The position numbers and the translations under genes are program-made. A stretch of 64,000 nucleotides of DNA. It comes from Mesorhabditis belari (taxonomy: Eukaryota > Nematoda > Chromadorea > Rhabditida > Rhabditidae). The stretch is taken from positions 1-64,000 of the forward strand of contig CAUEEP010000757.1 in NCBI GenBank assembly GCA_958450365.1. The letters are read 5' to 3'. Below the pieces are notes generated by a model. It ran no database searches, was not told the origin of the DNA, and saw nothing but the letters and a program-made list of their open reading frames with translations. Positions 12,026 to 23,035 of the stretch are shown in pieces (the first letter of the stretch is position 1; the number at the start of each line of letters is the position of its first letter).

Positions 12026-13140
12026 TTAGGTTGTCCGGAAATAAATGAGCGTTTTGTATTGTTTATGATTTGGGTACATTGAAAGCAAGAAAAAAAGGAA
12101 TTTCTCGAGCCGTTGTCTCCGATCTCTTCAAATGCGATCCTTCGACCGTTTCTCGCATTGTTTCAAAAGTAAAAACAACTGGACTTATGCACCGAAGAGA
12201 GAAGAAAGGACGGCCAAGAAGAACAACAGCAAAAGAAGATCGAATACTTGTGATGGCTCCCAAGAAGGATCCGAACATGACATCAACTGAGGGAGCTCGG
12301 CTGATAAAGGATGTTGCAAACAAGGATATCTCTCGATGGACCGTTTCTCGACGATCGACTCAAGCAGGACTGTATAGCCGGAGGGCTGTACGCAAGCCTT
12401 TGATGACCGCTGGCCACAGGAAACAACGGCTTCTATTCGCCAGGACGTACCAAAGTTGGACAAAGCAGGATTGGACCAACGCGATTTTTCTCGACGAAAC
12501 AAAAGTGGATATCTTTTCTCCAAAAGGCAACCACTTGATCAGACGACCCATTGGAAAGCGAATACTCCTTAAATATGTGCGACCTACAATGCGAGCTGGC
12601 GGAGGATCAATCATGTGTTTTGGTAAGCCTTGTTTCTAATACATGCATTAATTTGTCTTTTTCTAGGGGCGATGACAAAAAATGTGGCAGGTCTGCTAGT
12701 CCTCGTCCAGTCAACCATGAATACTCGCCAGTATATGGAAATACTAGAAGGATATCTACTTCCATTTGCTCAGGATCACATGGCTCCTTGATGGTTTATC
12801 TACCAGGACAATTCGCCGGTCCACAAGAGCAAGCTCATGATGGGCCGCACGGTGAATCTCTCAAATGGAGGAAAAGCTCATCTCCCTGGATGTTTTGCCC
12901 TTAATAATGTTCTGTTCGTCAATGTGCCCCCTATGTCGCCTGATTTAAACGTTATTGAAAATTTATGGGCTTACGTGAAGACGTTATTACGAGGAAAAGA
13001 CTTTCACACAAAAGTTGACTTATGGTCCTACATACGAAAAGTTTGGAGCTCAATTCGACGATCCAATTGAGAAATGAACAAAAATGTTTTTTGTTTTTTA
13101 ATAGAAAACATTACATCTTAAAGAATAATTTTTAAAAGTT
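12026..13140 (+). mobile_element. Degenerate Tc1/mariner-superfamily element
   Basis: The left end reads TTAGGTTGTCCGGAAATAAA at 12026, preceded by TA, which looks like a terminal repeat. No complementary right end was found after the transposase frame, so the right boundary is a guess just past the stop. The element carries a Tc1-type transposase. Confidence 0.65.
12049..13070 (+). pseudogene. Tc1-type transposase with intron and a stop
   Basis: Paired-like helix-turn-helix region (GISRAVVSDLFKCDPSTVSR), basic linker KKGRPRRTTAKEDR, then IFLDETKVDIF (first Asp), FIYQDNSPVHKSK (second Asp) and MSPDLNVIENLWAYVKT (Glu): a DD34E Tc1-like transposase. A 44-bp GT-AG intron at 12623-12666 splits it in phase, as in C. 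elegans Tc1-family genes. An in-frame TGA at 12789-12791, directly before the second Asp strand, kills the frame, and no Met start was found in frame, so the N-terminus is lost or altered. Confidence 0.85.
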
Positions 13141-13369
13141 GAAAATCAGACTTGAGAAGACGTGAAAAAAAAGGCGCCCAATTTAACACTGAGCTTCCTT
13201 GGGCCGGAGCACCCCTTTAAATATTCCTCAAGCAATTTCATAAATTCTTCAATTTTTGCCTCTTCAAAGAAAATGAGAGGACCTACTCTCGTTAAAGTTT
13301 TTGGACGAGAGAATTTCTGGAAGGTTTTAATCATGCATTATAAACATCACAAAGATTAGCATACCACAA

Positions 13370-13890
13370 ATTACAAAGATGTATTGCTTGATGAACGCTT
13401 TCGAAACGGTCAGTCCATAGAACGAATTGAGAGATGCCACCGGTCAGCACATCGACTCGTTGATAGAAAATAACGGTCGATCTCCGAGCATGACAATTCA
13501 TTGGGAGAAACTGGAAATGAAAAGAATTTCTAACATTTTTAGACTCTGATTACAACTAATGACTTTTAATTATGTAAGGCCCAGCTTCTTATTAGTAATA
13601 AAATGACGAACAGAGAGTTTTGTGGAGTTGATGCATGATCAATTGTGCCTCACCGTTTGTCCGTTTCCAGCGATCACAATCTGATTCCAATTCATCGGAG
13701 AGCTTCTTGTTCTTCAAAAATCTTCTAAAAAGTTTGTGATTCCCATTCCACAAGTGGCAAATTTTGATTCTGAAGACGTTTAATCAGTTTCTCTTTAAAA
13801 ACTTTTGCATACCGGTCGTCAACTGCTCGCTTCTGATATAAAGGTAGCCTTTTGTGGACGTTGATTGATCAACTGGACCCCTGAATAACG
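13370..13890 (-). other. Possible exons of an unrecognised gene
   Basis: Three minus-strand stretches look coding: about 13752-13885 (KRAVDDRYAKVFKEKLIKRL), about 13600-13730 (KLSDELESDCDRWKRTNGEA) and about 13375-13510 after a TTCCAG acceptor (FYQRVDVLTGGISQFVLWTD). I could not join them in phase, and no family is recognised. They could be a decayed gene or an old element. Confidence 0.3.
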
Positions 13891-14699
13891 ATAGTAATTT
13901 GTGTTCTCAAAAAGTTCCCAGGTTCCCATGTTTATACGGGCGGCCACCCTTAGTTTTTGGATATCTTGAGTTTTGTTAGTAGCGTGCAACCGCGCGTGAG
14001 GCTGTTCAAGACATGTTTTCGAATCGGAAATGAATCAAATCGAATCAAATAGGTTTCTGTTGAATGTAAATTATCAACTCCATGTTTGTGAGACGTGTTA
14101 TAATGCTTCTTTTTGAAATGTTTATCGTTGGATCAATAAAACTGTAGAAGAATACAAAAACTTTGTGATAAAGACAGGAAAATATAAAAACATAAAGAAG
14201 AATATAAAAACTTTGTGGCCAAATCAGGAAAATGAGTGAAAAGTTGAGCTTAGTTTTAGAAAATGTTTTTGTTTGAGAGTCCTTTTCATAAGTTGGTTCA
14301 ATCGTTTGCAAAAAGTGTTTATTCTCATCACTCAAACAAGTCACTTATTTCAACTGTGTAGTTTCAAAGACAGATTAACTAATTTCATAAATGGGTATCA
14401 CAGTAGCCACGTATCTATAAAAGTTAAACAGAATGGGAAAAAAACGACATGTTATCAATAACGAAATATGAATCACTGGAGCTTACACCTAAAGCTTACA
14501 GCTTAAACGATCAAATGTTTTGAGTTGAAAAATTTTAAAAATCTACCAGCTAGTGTTGAAAAAGAAAAAGATGTCTAGTGAAAGAGTAAATGCAAAAAAG
14601 AGATGAGATTGGCGCACCTCCCAGCTTGATTTAATGGATTTTGGGTTACCGGTGATTGATCGTCGAATCGATTGTCAAAAGAACGAACAAAATGAATCT

Positions 14700-17600
14700 T
14701 CACGAAGCATCTCTTGTATTTCTCCCATTTGGACATAATGTGACATTGAAGCTGAAGTATTTCACAATCAATTTTTTCACTGTTTTCCCTTTTACCTTAA
14801 CCTCTTGCACATTGGAAAGGGTCGTGTTGACGCTAAAAGAGAATTGAATCAAATTCAAAAAATAAGTTGTTATTTTAAAGAAGCTAACTCGCTATCTATC
14901 CAATCGTCGCCGAAATTCTTCAAATATTGAACCGAGATTTGACCGAATCCCATAGAGTTTGTTTGAAACGATATGTTGACGGGGAAAAGATCTGAAAACA
15001 AACAGAATATGTTCCCTTTTAATCGAGAAGGAAAAACAACATGACGCTTGTTGAGCACTCAGCGGGTGCATTGTGATTAAGCCATGTGCACTCGTTGCAG
15101 CTTTTGTTATCAAGTCTCATCTGTCTGCTACCATAACAAGAGAAATTTCATACAATAAAAATTATCTTATTATCTTATCTTCAAAATTTAATACCATAAG
15201 TTTGATGGTTTTCACACAATCTTGCTACCGGATGCCTTGTAAAGTTTGGTACCAAATCAAACCGAATCAAATCGAACAAATTTTCCGACTTCGATCCGAA
15301 TCTGGGCCGGGACTCGGTTAAGTGCAAATGTCTACAGTTGAAGAGAAGAAAGATAAAAAGGATAAACTTGACCGCAAAAATAGTCAGCGTCTATTTGGTA
15401 CAACGGGACACTCGTTTGATCCTCGAGAACCACGAGAAACACCGTCCCACCACAATTACGAAGTCTCGGGGTCGCGTCGGTGCCTACTGTACGAGAAAGA
15501 TATGAAACAAGCAAAGTGCTGTCAAGATTTACAGGAATATGTCCTGAGAGCAATACTTGGAGCACATCCAGGTGGTATGTAGATACTGTAGGATGGAGAT
15601 GTGAGAGCTTGATCTTGAAAGACATCGGTATCACTAAAGACTCATGAAATGTGGATGCTCTTTTCTAAATCGGCTAAAAGCCTCTTCATCTAATTCTCAA
15701 TAATTCAAATGGCTCAATTTTAGTATCAATCGATGAGGAATCACAATGCTCAGTCAGCTTCAAATTCTTTGATTACTGCTGTTCTAGAAATTATGTGTCT
15801 TTTGAGGAGAACACTCTGTTTGAGACGTTAGCCGAAAAATTGAAAAACTTACCGATACGTGTTCAATAGAAGCTCGGGATGGCTAAGGAAGTTACTGGGT
15901 GGCCCGTTCACTATTTGATACTCGCACGAGCGATTCCCGTGATCCTAAAAGACAGTTTCTCCAGGCTTTTGTTGAAAACATGTCTGCAGTAAACAGGAGG
16001 TCATTGCTCCAGTACTCTTTATGATCATCGTTCAATGTTTTGTTAACACTACTTGCTTATCGTGGAAAGCAATAAATAACTTAAGACCATAGCTTGGCTT
16101 TCTCTGTCAAATTTCCTCTGTTCTCCAGAGGAACTAAACGTTAAATCTGCTTACTCCGCGAAATTTCCTCAGTTGCAGGATTTTGTCGAATGCTAAAACC
16201 ATCGAAAACCAGGTTCCGCGTGGCGACTCGTCGAATCGAAAGCCGAATTCACGCATGTGAAGCAAATTGTTGACGGGCAAGAAGAAGAAATTCGTCTCAT
16301 CTGAAGGAAAGGGAAATTACTAGACATGAGTATTCGGTCCAACTCGATCACAACCGAAATTTCGTAGTTTTTTGTAACTTTAATCCTGTTCAAACTGGCC
16401 AGAATTTATCATTAGATCATCTCATTTTTTTGTCAGCAATCGATCTTGAACTTTGTGGTGCTGTTCGGATTCAAACCGGTGTGAGTGTATCATTTCAAAG
16501 TCACACACTAGCCAAAACGACATGCAAGCCGTCACCCAACTGATCGAAAAAACACGAGAATTCCGAATGCCACTCCTCCTGGTGTTCATCGACTACAAGA
16601 AGCCATTCGACTCAGTGGAACACGGCGCGTTGACGCAAGCCCTTCTCGACGCAGGGATTGACCTCGGATATATCCACGCCATACAAGACTGCTACACAGA
16701 GGTTACCACCACCATCAAGATGCTCGAGAGGGAAGTTCATATCCCGATCAAGCGCGGGGTTCGCCAAGGAGACACCATCTCGCCCAAGCTCTTCACCACA
16801 GTTCTCCAGTATGCCATGAAAGACCTCGAGTGGGAAGACTACGGCATTCCGGTAGACGGCAGGAACATCACCAACCTACGCTTCGTAGACGACATCGTGC
16901 CCTGCGCCAAGACACCAGAAGAAGCCCAACGGATGGTAGAAGACCTCGACCGAGTCAGGAAGAAGATTGGCCTCGAGATGAACAAGAAAAAGACTCAGAG
17001 CATGAGGAATGCATGGTGCCCACCTGGAGAGATCAAGCTGGAAGGTCAACCGCTAGAAGAAGTCACCTCCTACACCTACCTCGGAAGAAGCATCAACATG
17101 GAGGGAGACCTAAGACCAGAAGTCGCCAGAAGAAGACGAGCGGCTTAGACAGCACCAGGAAGCATCAAAGAAGTCACAAAGATACTCAAAAGTCGCCAGA
17201 GAACTCGGGCACACCTCTTCGACAGCACCGTCCTCCCGGCACTCTGCTACGGGACAGAGACATGGGCCACGACACAGATCACTCAACGAGCCCTGAGAAC
17301 GACGCATCGAGCCCTTGAAAGGAACCTCCTCGGGTACAATAGGAAGACGCAACTCGACCAAGACCTAAGAAGTACGGATATGCGCCAGCTCTCGGGACTC
17401 AGAGATCCAGTGGAAGTGATTGAGAGAAAAAGACTCAGATGGGCCGGCCACGTAGGCAGAAGAACAGCTGACAGATGGATGATACGGATCACAGAGTGGA
17501 TACCACGAGGCCAGAAGAGGCCCATCGGAAGACTAGCAATGAGGTGGAGCACAAGAGTGGCAGAGACGGTCGGAGAAAGGATGGCTAGAGTGCAACCACC

Positions 17601-20600
17601 ACCAGCACAAGCACGTCGAAGATTTCGAACCAGGAACAATCAAGATAGGAAACACTGGATGACAATAGCAAGAGATCGAGAAATGTGGAAGCAGGTTGTG
17701 ATCTGCGGAAATAGGAACACCTGAGTGCGAAGACAGATCGAAAAAAAAACACTAGCCAAAACGAAAACAAACACTCAAAAGCGTTTACAGAGAACAATTT
17801 TTGTAGGACAATGGAGGACAAAAATTGTTCTCTGTAAACGCTGTTGAGTAAACAAACCGAGCGTTGTGTTGGGCAATCGAAATGAGTAGCCCCCATAGAA
17901 AGAGCCCGAAAAATCGGGATTCGAACCCAAATAGACGCGACTTTCTTTGATCAGACGAGCCTGTAGTAGAAAAAATACACGTCGAGATGTGTACCTGAAA
18001 GAAAAAGTCAAATGAAAAACAAAGAATGGTCACCGAATCTCCCAATCTTTGATTTCTGGACGTTCACCGTTGATTGTGTATGGGGATGAGTTGATGCAAT
18101 GGCTCTAGAAAAAGAGGAAAACAAATAAGAGTGGCACTTTTCTGATACCTTATCCTCAATGTAACAAGCAAACGAAAGATCAATGATGATCGGACAACTC
18201 GAAGCATTTCCACATTTCCTTTCCACACAAATTGGCTTCATACCAGTCGCTTTTTAAATATTATTTCAAAAAAGTGTTTGGACATTTGGTGGGCACAAAA
18301 TTTGCATTAGAAACATCTCTGCTTACATTTTAAAGACGCTCATCAAGTTAACACATTTTCAGGACAAATCGCTGAATTTTCTTTAAGAATTATCACAATG
18401 ACATTCATCTGGGCCTATTTGCAAGCAGTTAAATGTTGATTTAACTTTAACTAAGCCTAAGCCTAAGCCTTAGCCCACTAGAACACCAGTACCAAAAGAC
18501 GAAGAAATAAACGCACCCTCTTGGATGTAGATATTTTCGACGTGGAGGAGAACTTGTGGGTTCTCGGTGCTCAACGTGTGTGTCAGCTTGCATTCGACGA
18601 GTTTCGGATCGACCGGCGCTCCACTCGCCTTCACCACAAAACCAAAACGATCTTTTGTGCCATTTTGAAGGGGACAAAACTCGAGCTACAATATTTTCCA
18701 ATCCAATTATTGCTTTTTAAACGATCTCACATGAAAGCATTCCGCTGAAACGGCGACTTTTTGTTGATCGACGAGACTGAAATGATCTCATTTTTGTTAA
18801 ACTCTGCTAATCTCTGCCACAAACTCGATGCTTTTTGATTCGATTTCCGGATTTATGCAAAATCCCTTTTCATCTGGATCTGTGCCATAAAACAGTTTCA
18901 GAGTACCGTTTTCCAATTTGATCACATCAATGGCGATGCGGCGCTCGGTTTTTGACTAAAATTCACACCTCCACAATCGTGGGAATGGTATTTTTGGTCT
19001 AGACGTCTATAGGAGTATAATGGAAAACCCTTTATGCTCAACTATTCCGCAGAATGACAGAGTAAACCTGGGAATTTTCGGCTACATGTCTATAGGAGCA
19101 TAACGGTAAAACACGTCTCTTTTATCCACAACTGTTGCGTCTCTTTTATCCACAACTTTTTCACAAGTTCTTTTCACTATTAAATAAAATTTTAAAAACT
19201 CGGTCAACCTACGGAATAGTTGAGTATAAAGGGGTCAACTACGTGCTCCTATATACATCTAGACCAAAAGACCCTGTTTGTTTAAAATCCCCACAATCAA
19301 CGACGAGAAATCGGCTCGAGCCCGTTGACATTGTGGGTAATCAGTTGGATTATCGAAAGGCCATGGATAACTGTATGATGTAAGATAAGTTGGAAGATGA
19401 TTGAAGATATCTTCCGTGCTAGCTTCCCCTGAAATCAAAAAAAAACAATGGAAAAGCCAATTCACAGACCCATAATAGCCGTAAAAGTACAGTAGTCATT
19501 GCCGAGAAGAGTGAAGACGGTGGATTTTAAATAGATTGTCTGTCTGAAGATCTTTGGAAAATCTATTTTTTGAGAACTGACTGATCGAGAGAAAAGTCGA
19601 GAGACTCTCGCCATCGCAGACCCGGATCGGATCCGGCAAAAAGCGAATAGGTGAAAGGCCAATTGCATGTGATGTCCACCTAATGGTAATGGAATTAAGC
19701 CATGTTTCAATCATCGATTAATGATTTTTCTAAAAACGCTCAAGTTTAGCCAGAAATTCCAATTGATTCAGCCGCAATTAAAGTTCTTTAGCAACTTGGC
19801 CTAACTCACGTCTCCGTTGGTCAATTCTTATGGTTTTAATACAAATTTGTAGATCTTTTCATGGGCAAGAAATACCAAAATGATAGAAATTAATCAATGG
19901 AGCTGTGAGTATGAAAAAAGTTGCTGAAAAATTGCACGATGCGTTGAGGATTATTTGACCAACATTGAGGCTAATCGTTAGGGTATCGTGCTCACCGTAA
20001 AACAAAATGTATTGAGTTTCGTATTGATTCTGAATGGTCGAGTCGAGACCGTTGCATTATAACCCAAAACAGTTGATTCTTGATCTCACCTCATACAGCG
20101 GGAGCGCTTCCTCCCCCACATCGTCGAATCGACCTTGCAGCTCCAGAACAAGCGCTGTATTCACGAGCGAACTTCTTTATGAAAGAAAAGAAACCAGGTT
20201 TTTTCTAGTGAAATTCGACAAACGGTGCTAGAATCGGATCGGTGACGAGAGTAACCATCGTACTTTTTTCGACTAAAAAGTACTCGTCTCCACTGACCGG
20301 TAGAACGAACATTGGGATCGACTCTAAAGTAAAATCAACACTTGAACGCTTTGTTTTGAGAAAATGGCAAAGAAAAATTGCATATGAAAATTAGCAGTGT
20401 GCTTATCAAAAAAAACGGGTCTATTATCCAAATTTCAATAGTATTTATTTTTAATATTAAAACGTCAGCTCAGAAATTGAATCACCCCCGATTACCCCTA
20501 GTTAAATGTCTAACTGGTGAGCGTAGAGTTTGGTTTGGTAATATTGTATTAGGTAGGCTCCTAAGTCTTTACACACTTTTTTTTTTCTACTAGCGTTTAT

Positions 20601-23035
20601 AAATGACAACAAAATTATCAAACCTACAATTGGCTCTAAATAAAATATTAGGTTGGTGCAGATGAAACTTCCGTCACACTTGTTTGTTTATATTTTGAAC
20701 CTTATAAAAGTTTTTATTGAAGATATTTGTCTATCTGAAAGAGCGTCTCTTTCCGCGTCTTTTGATATCTAAGACTTATGCGTTTTACTTAATTTGAAGT
20801 AATTTTTAGCTTCTAGAAAATGGTTGACGAAAAATTTCGAGTGCGGGTTTGCTTGTTGTATGATTTTAAACAAGGCAGAACGCCTGCGGAATCTCTGTGC
20901 AAAGCATTCGGCGATGTCGTGTTGTCCGAACGTCAATGCCGGACTTGGTTTCAGCGCTTCCGAGACGGTGATGAGAGTTTGGAAGACGAAAAACGCGAAA
21001 AACGATGAGTTGAAGAACGCTATCGAATCGTATCCATGCCAAACAACTCGGGAGCTTGCAGAGCTGTTTGACTGCGACCATACAACCATTCTCCGCCATT
21101 TGCACGCAATTGGTAAGACGAATCGGTGTGGAAAATGGGTGCCACATCAGCTCAGCGACGCAAACAAAGCGACTCGAGCTACAATGGCTGGAATTCTCGT
21201 CCGCCGCGCAAAGACCGCCGGTTTTCTCGACTCCATTGTTACGGCAGATGAAAAGTGGATATGTTACGACAACACAACAAGAAAACGGCAGTGGTTGGAC
21301 GCCGGTGAACCGCCAAAACCGACTCCCAAACCGAATATCCACGGAAAAAAGGTGATGCTTTGTATTGGTGAAATAGTGAAGGTCTCGTGTATTTTGAGGT
21401 GCTGGATTCGGGCCAAAGAGTCACGGCGGATCTCTACAAAGCCCAATTGAGCCGCGCGGACCAGGCATTGCGTCGTCAAGGTAATAACACGGCGACTACA
21501 AAATTCCTCCACGATAACGCTCGACCCCACACCGCAAAGATCACTCAGCAGAAAATCGAGGAATTAGGCTGGGAAGTTCTGCCTCATCCGCCATATAGCC
21601 CGGACTTGGCCCCATCCGACTACCACTTGTTTCGGTCGATGCAGCACTCTTTAGCAGAAAAAAAATTCAAAAACCGCGAAGAAGTTGAGATCTGGGTGTC
21701 CAACTTCTTCGAGTCGCAGTTGCCCGAGTTCTTCGAAAAGGGCATCCATTCTCTGCGTGGAAGATGGCAAAGAGTCTTTGATAATGATGGCGAATATCTT
21801 TTGGATTGAGGTTCTGTATTAGGATTTTTATAATAAATTTTGTTTATGGTCCCAACGGAAGTTTCATCTGCACCAACCTAATAGAATAGAAAACGTTTAT
21901 TATTTATGCTTCAATCTTTTTAAGACGATTTGAATCCACTTTCGAGCAAATTCAAAAGTAAAAAATGTGTTTTTCGTAAAAAAAATCTACAAAAATCTCT
22001 ACGAAGAAATTGACTGAACAGATGATTCTGAAAATTCAGCTATATACCTACCTTTTTGCGCTTTATCTTTTGCGTTTTTGCGTTTTTCGGGTTGTCGTCT
22101 TTTTCACCCAACTTCGCGCCCCCATAAAAAGCCAAAAACAAAATATTTTCATAAGATTTGAACATTATTTTATAGAAAAGGCCTTTCTAATGAAGGAAAC
22201 CGTAGGTCAATCGGTGAATTTGTCATTTATAAACACTAGTAGAAAAAAAGTATCTAAAGACTGGGCCAACCTAATAAGTTCTTCATCTCTTTTCCCTACC
22301 ATTAACCCATTGCCGAACACGAAATGAGAAGGCGAAAGCGTTTTGAGAGACTTCTTGCGAGACAGCTCTCACGATGAGAAGTTCCTCTCCGTTTAGACGA
22401 TATGAGCAAGAATAGAGATTATCCCAGGTGTTTGAGTCCACCGGATAAATAATTAAAGCTCTAAAAGTTTGTTTGATAAATTTGTTGTCAACCAAACAGC
22501 AACCGCCATTCACAATGGGGATTCAATGGTGGTTTTCCGTTGATTGTGAATGGATATGGATCTTTGCAGATGACAATGTTCGAATCGGTGTAGTGCTAAA
22601 TGGGGGAAAAGGATCTCATTTTCGTGTCCCTCCTCAAATCACTCACTTCCTCTTGTCCATTCGGCACCTCGTTGCACACGCGAAAAGAGAAATCGACAAG
22701 GAAATCACAATCGACACAACCGTTCACTTGAATGCTCTAAAGTGCTGATCACAATTAATCAATTATGATTCTAATTTAGAGATTAAGACTGAACTTAGGA
22801 AACAACTTGAATTAGACAAAAAATAAACACCAGTTGAAGAGTTATATAAGAAAGCCGTGCTCAGCTATTGATTGAGGAAAGTCTTTTTTGATTCTCTCAA
22901 ATTATTTACCTTCCATTTATTCAAATTAACTCCATGCAAAGCATAAGATGGAAATTGAGTGGTTAAATTGAAAACCGTTATTAACGATTGTGTGGCAGTT
23001 ATGTAGAAGAAAAAGAATAAGGAGGAAATGGGCAT
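14700..23035 (-). CDS. Long modular secreted protein, unrecognised family
   Basis: Exons that join in phase: 22910-23035 (start MPISSLFFFFYITATQS, a signal peptide), 22647-22736, 22504-22595, 22307-22460; then, after a gap, 20323 down to about 20000, about 19950-19870, 19676 to about 19285, 18955 to about 18855, about 18720-18770, 18517-18685, 18149-18249, 18034-18104, 17858-17994, 16155-16300; last exons 14889-14991 and 14700-14832. A module recurs: paired Cys, a beta-strand-like line (CDFLVDFSFRVC; CPIIIDLSFACY), Cys, then a Pro-Tyr/Phe-Thr line (DPYPFTINGKPP; SSPYTINGERPE) and Trp-x-x-R (CEWR, WEIR, RWRE). No transmembrane segment was seen, so secretion is inferred. No named domain is recognised. 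Gaps at 20.35-22.3 and 15.0-16.15 kb mean exons are missing or there are two or three tandem paralogues. Introns hold a mariner, a MITE, a LINE and a hairpin. Confidence 0.55.
15322..15582 (+). other. Open frame of 86 aa, unassigned
   Basis: Plus-strand frame rich in Lys/Asp at the start (STVEEKKDKKDKLDRKNSQ) with a Cys pair (KQAKCCQDLQEYV). It sits inside a 1.1-kb minus-strand intron candidate. There is no family match, no splice support and no promoter; it may be a relic of an inserted element. Confidence 0.2.
16521..17724 (+). pseudogene. LINE reverse transcriptase, truncated, one stop
   Basis: The frame continues from the element start to a TGA at 17722-17724, with one TAG at 17146-17148 (context RAA-stop-TAPGS, where Trp is expected). 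Reverse transcriptase motifs are clear: VFIDYKKPFDSVEH (motif A), RGVRQGDTISPKLF (motif B) and LRFVDDIV (motif C, FVDD for the usual FADD), followed by SYTYLGRSINMEGDLRPEVA and the C-terminal RLRWAGHVGRRTADRW typical of RTE/jockey-superfamily elements. GC content is visibly higher than in flanking DNA, consistent with a recent arrival. Confidence 0.88.
16521..17748 (+). mobile_element. 5'-truncated non-LTR retrotransposon
   Basis: 1228 bp ending in an A8 tail and flanked by a perfect 16-bp target duplication, ACACTAGCCAAAACGA, at 16505-16520 and 17749-17764. It keeps the reverse transcriptase C-terminal part only; the endonuclease is missing, as in abortive target-primed insertions. It lies antisense in an intron of the long minus-strand gene (between exons ending 17858 and starting 16300). 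Confidence 0.93.
17780..17842. repeat. Perfect 25-bp hairpin, 13-nt loop
   Basis: AGCGTTTACAGAGAACAATT and five more bases at 17780-17804 pair perfectly with 17818-17842; with ACTCAAA/GTTGAGT outside, the stem reaches about 32 bp with one mismatch. It lies 15 bp inside the intron from the donor side of exon 17858-17994 of the long gene and 15 bp from the LINE target duplication. It could be a tiny foldback element or a small-RNA precursor. Confidence 0.85.
18990..19268. mobile_element. MITE with about 57-bp inverted repeats
   Basis: TTTTGGTCTAGACGTCTATA at the left pairs with the reverse complement of CTATATACATCTAGACCAAA at the right; similarity continues through ATGCTCAACTATTCCG / CGGAATAGTTGAGTAT. 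It contains a short tandem GTCTCTTTTATCCACAACT (x2) and a third partial TIR copy near 19083. About 280 bp, no ORF, inside an intron of the long minus-strand gene. The target duplication is not clear. Confidence 0.8.
20648..21881 (+). mobile_element. Mariner element 2
   Basis: 1234 bp, TIR TTAGGTTGGTGCAGATGAAA and its complement at the right end, flanked by TA (20646-20647, 21882-21883). It lies antisense in a gap between exon blocks of the long minus-strand gene. It is a different lineage from elements 1 and 3 by TIR and protein. Confidence 0.93.
20820..21809 (+). pseudogene. Mariner transposase, frameshifted
   Basis: Begins MVDEKFRVRVCLLYDFKQGR. Motifs: SERQCRTWFQRFRDGDESLE, GKTNRCGKWVPHQLS linker, TADEKWICYD (first Asp), LHDNARPHTAK (second Asp), YSPDLAPSDYHLF (third Asp), C-terminal DNDGEYLLD. 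There is a frame change near 21000 after DEKREKR and another near 21365, where a VMLCIWWNSEG-type segment has lost bases. All catalytic residues survive, so it is younger or less damaged than element 1. Confidence 0.9.

Noticed and set aside
22488..22595. Terminal exon of a separate 107-aa gene
   Set aside because: A stop exists at 22488, but a donor at 22503 joins in phase to a good exon at 22307-22460 that matches the module pattern, so the longer gene is preferred.
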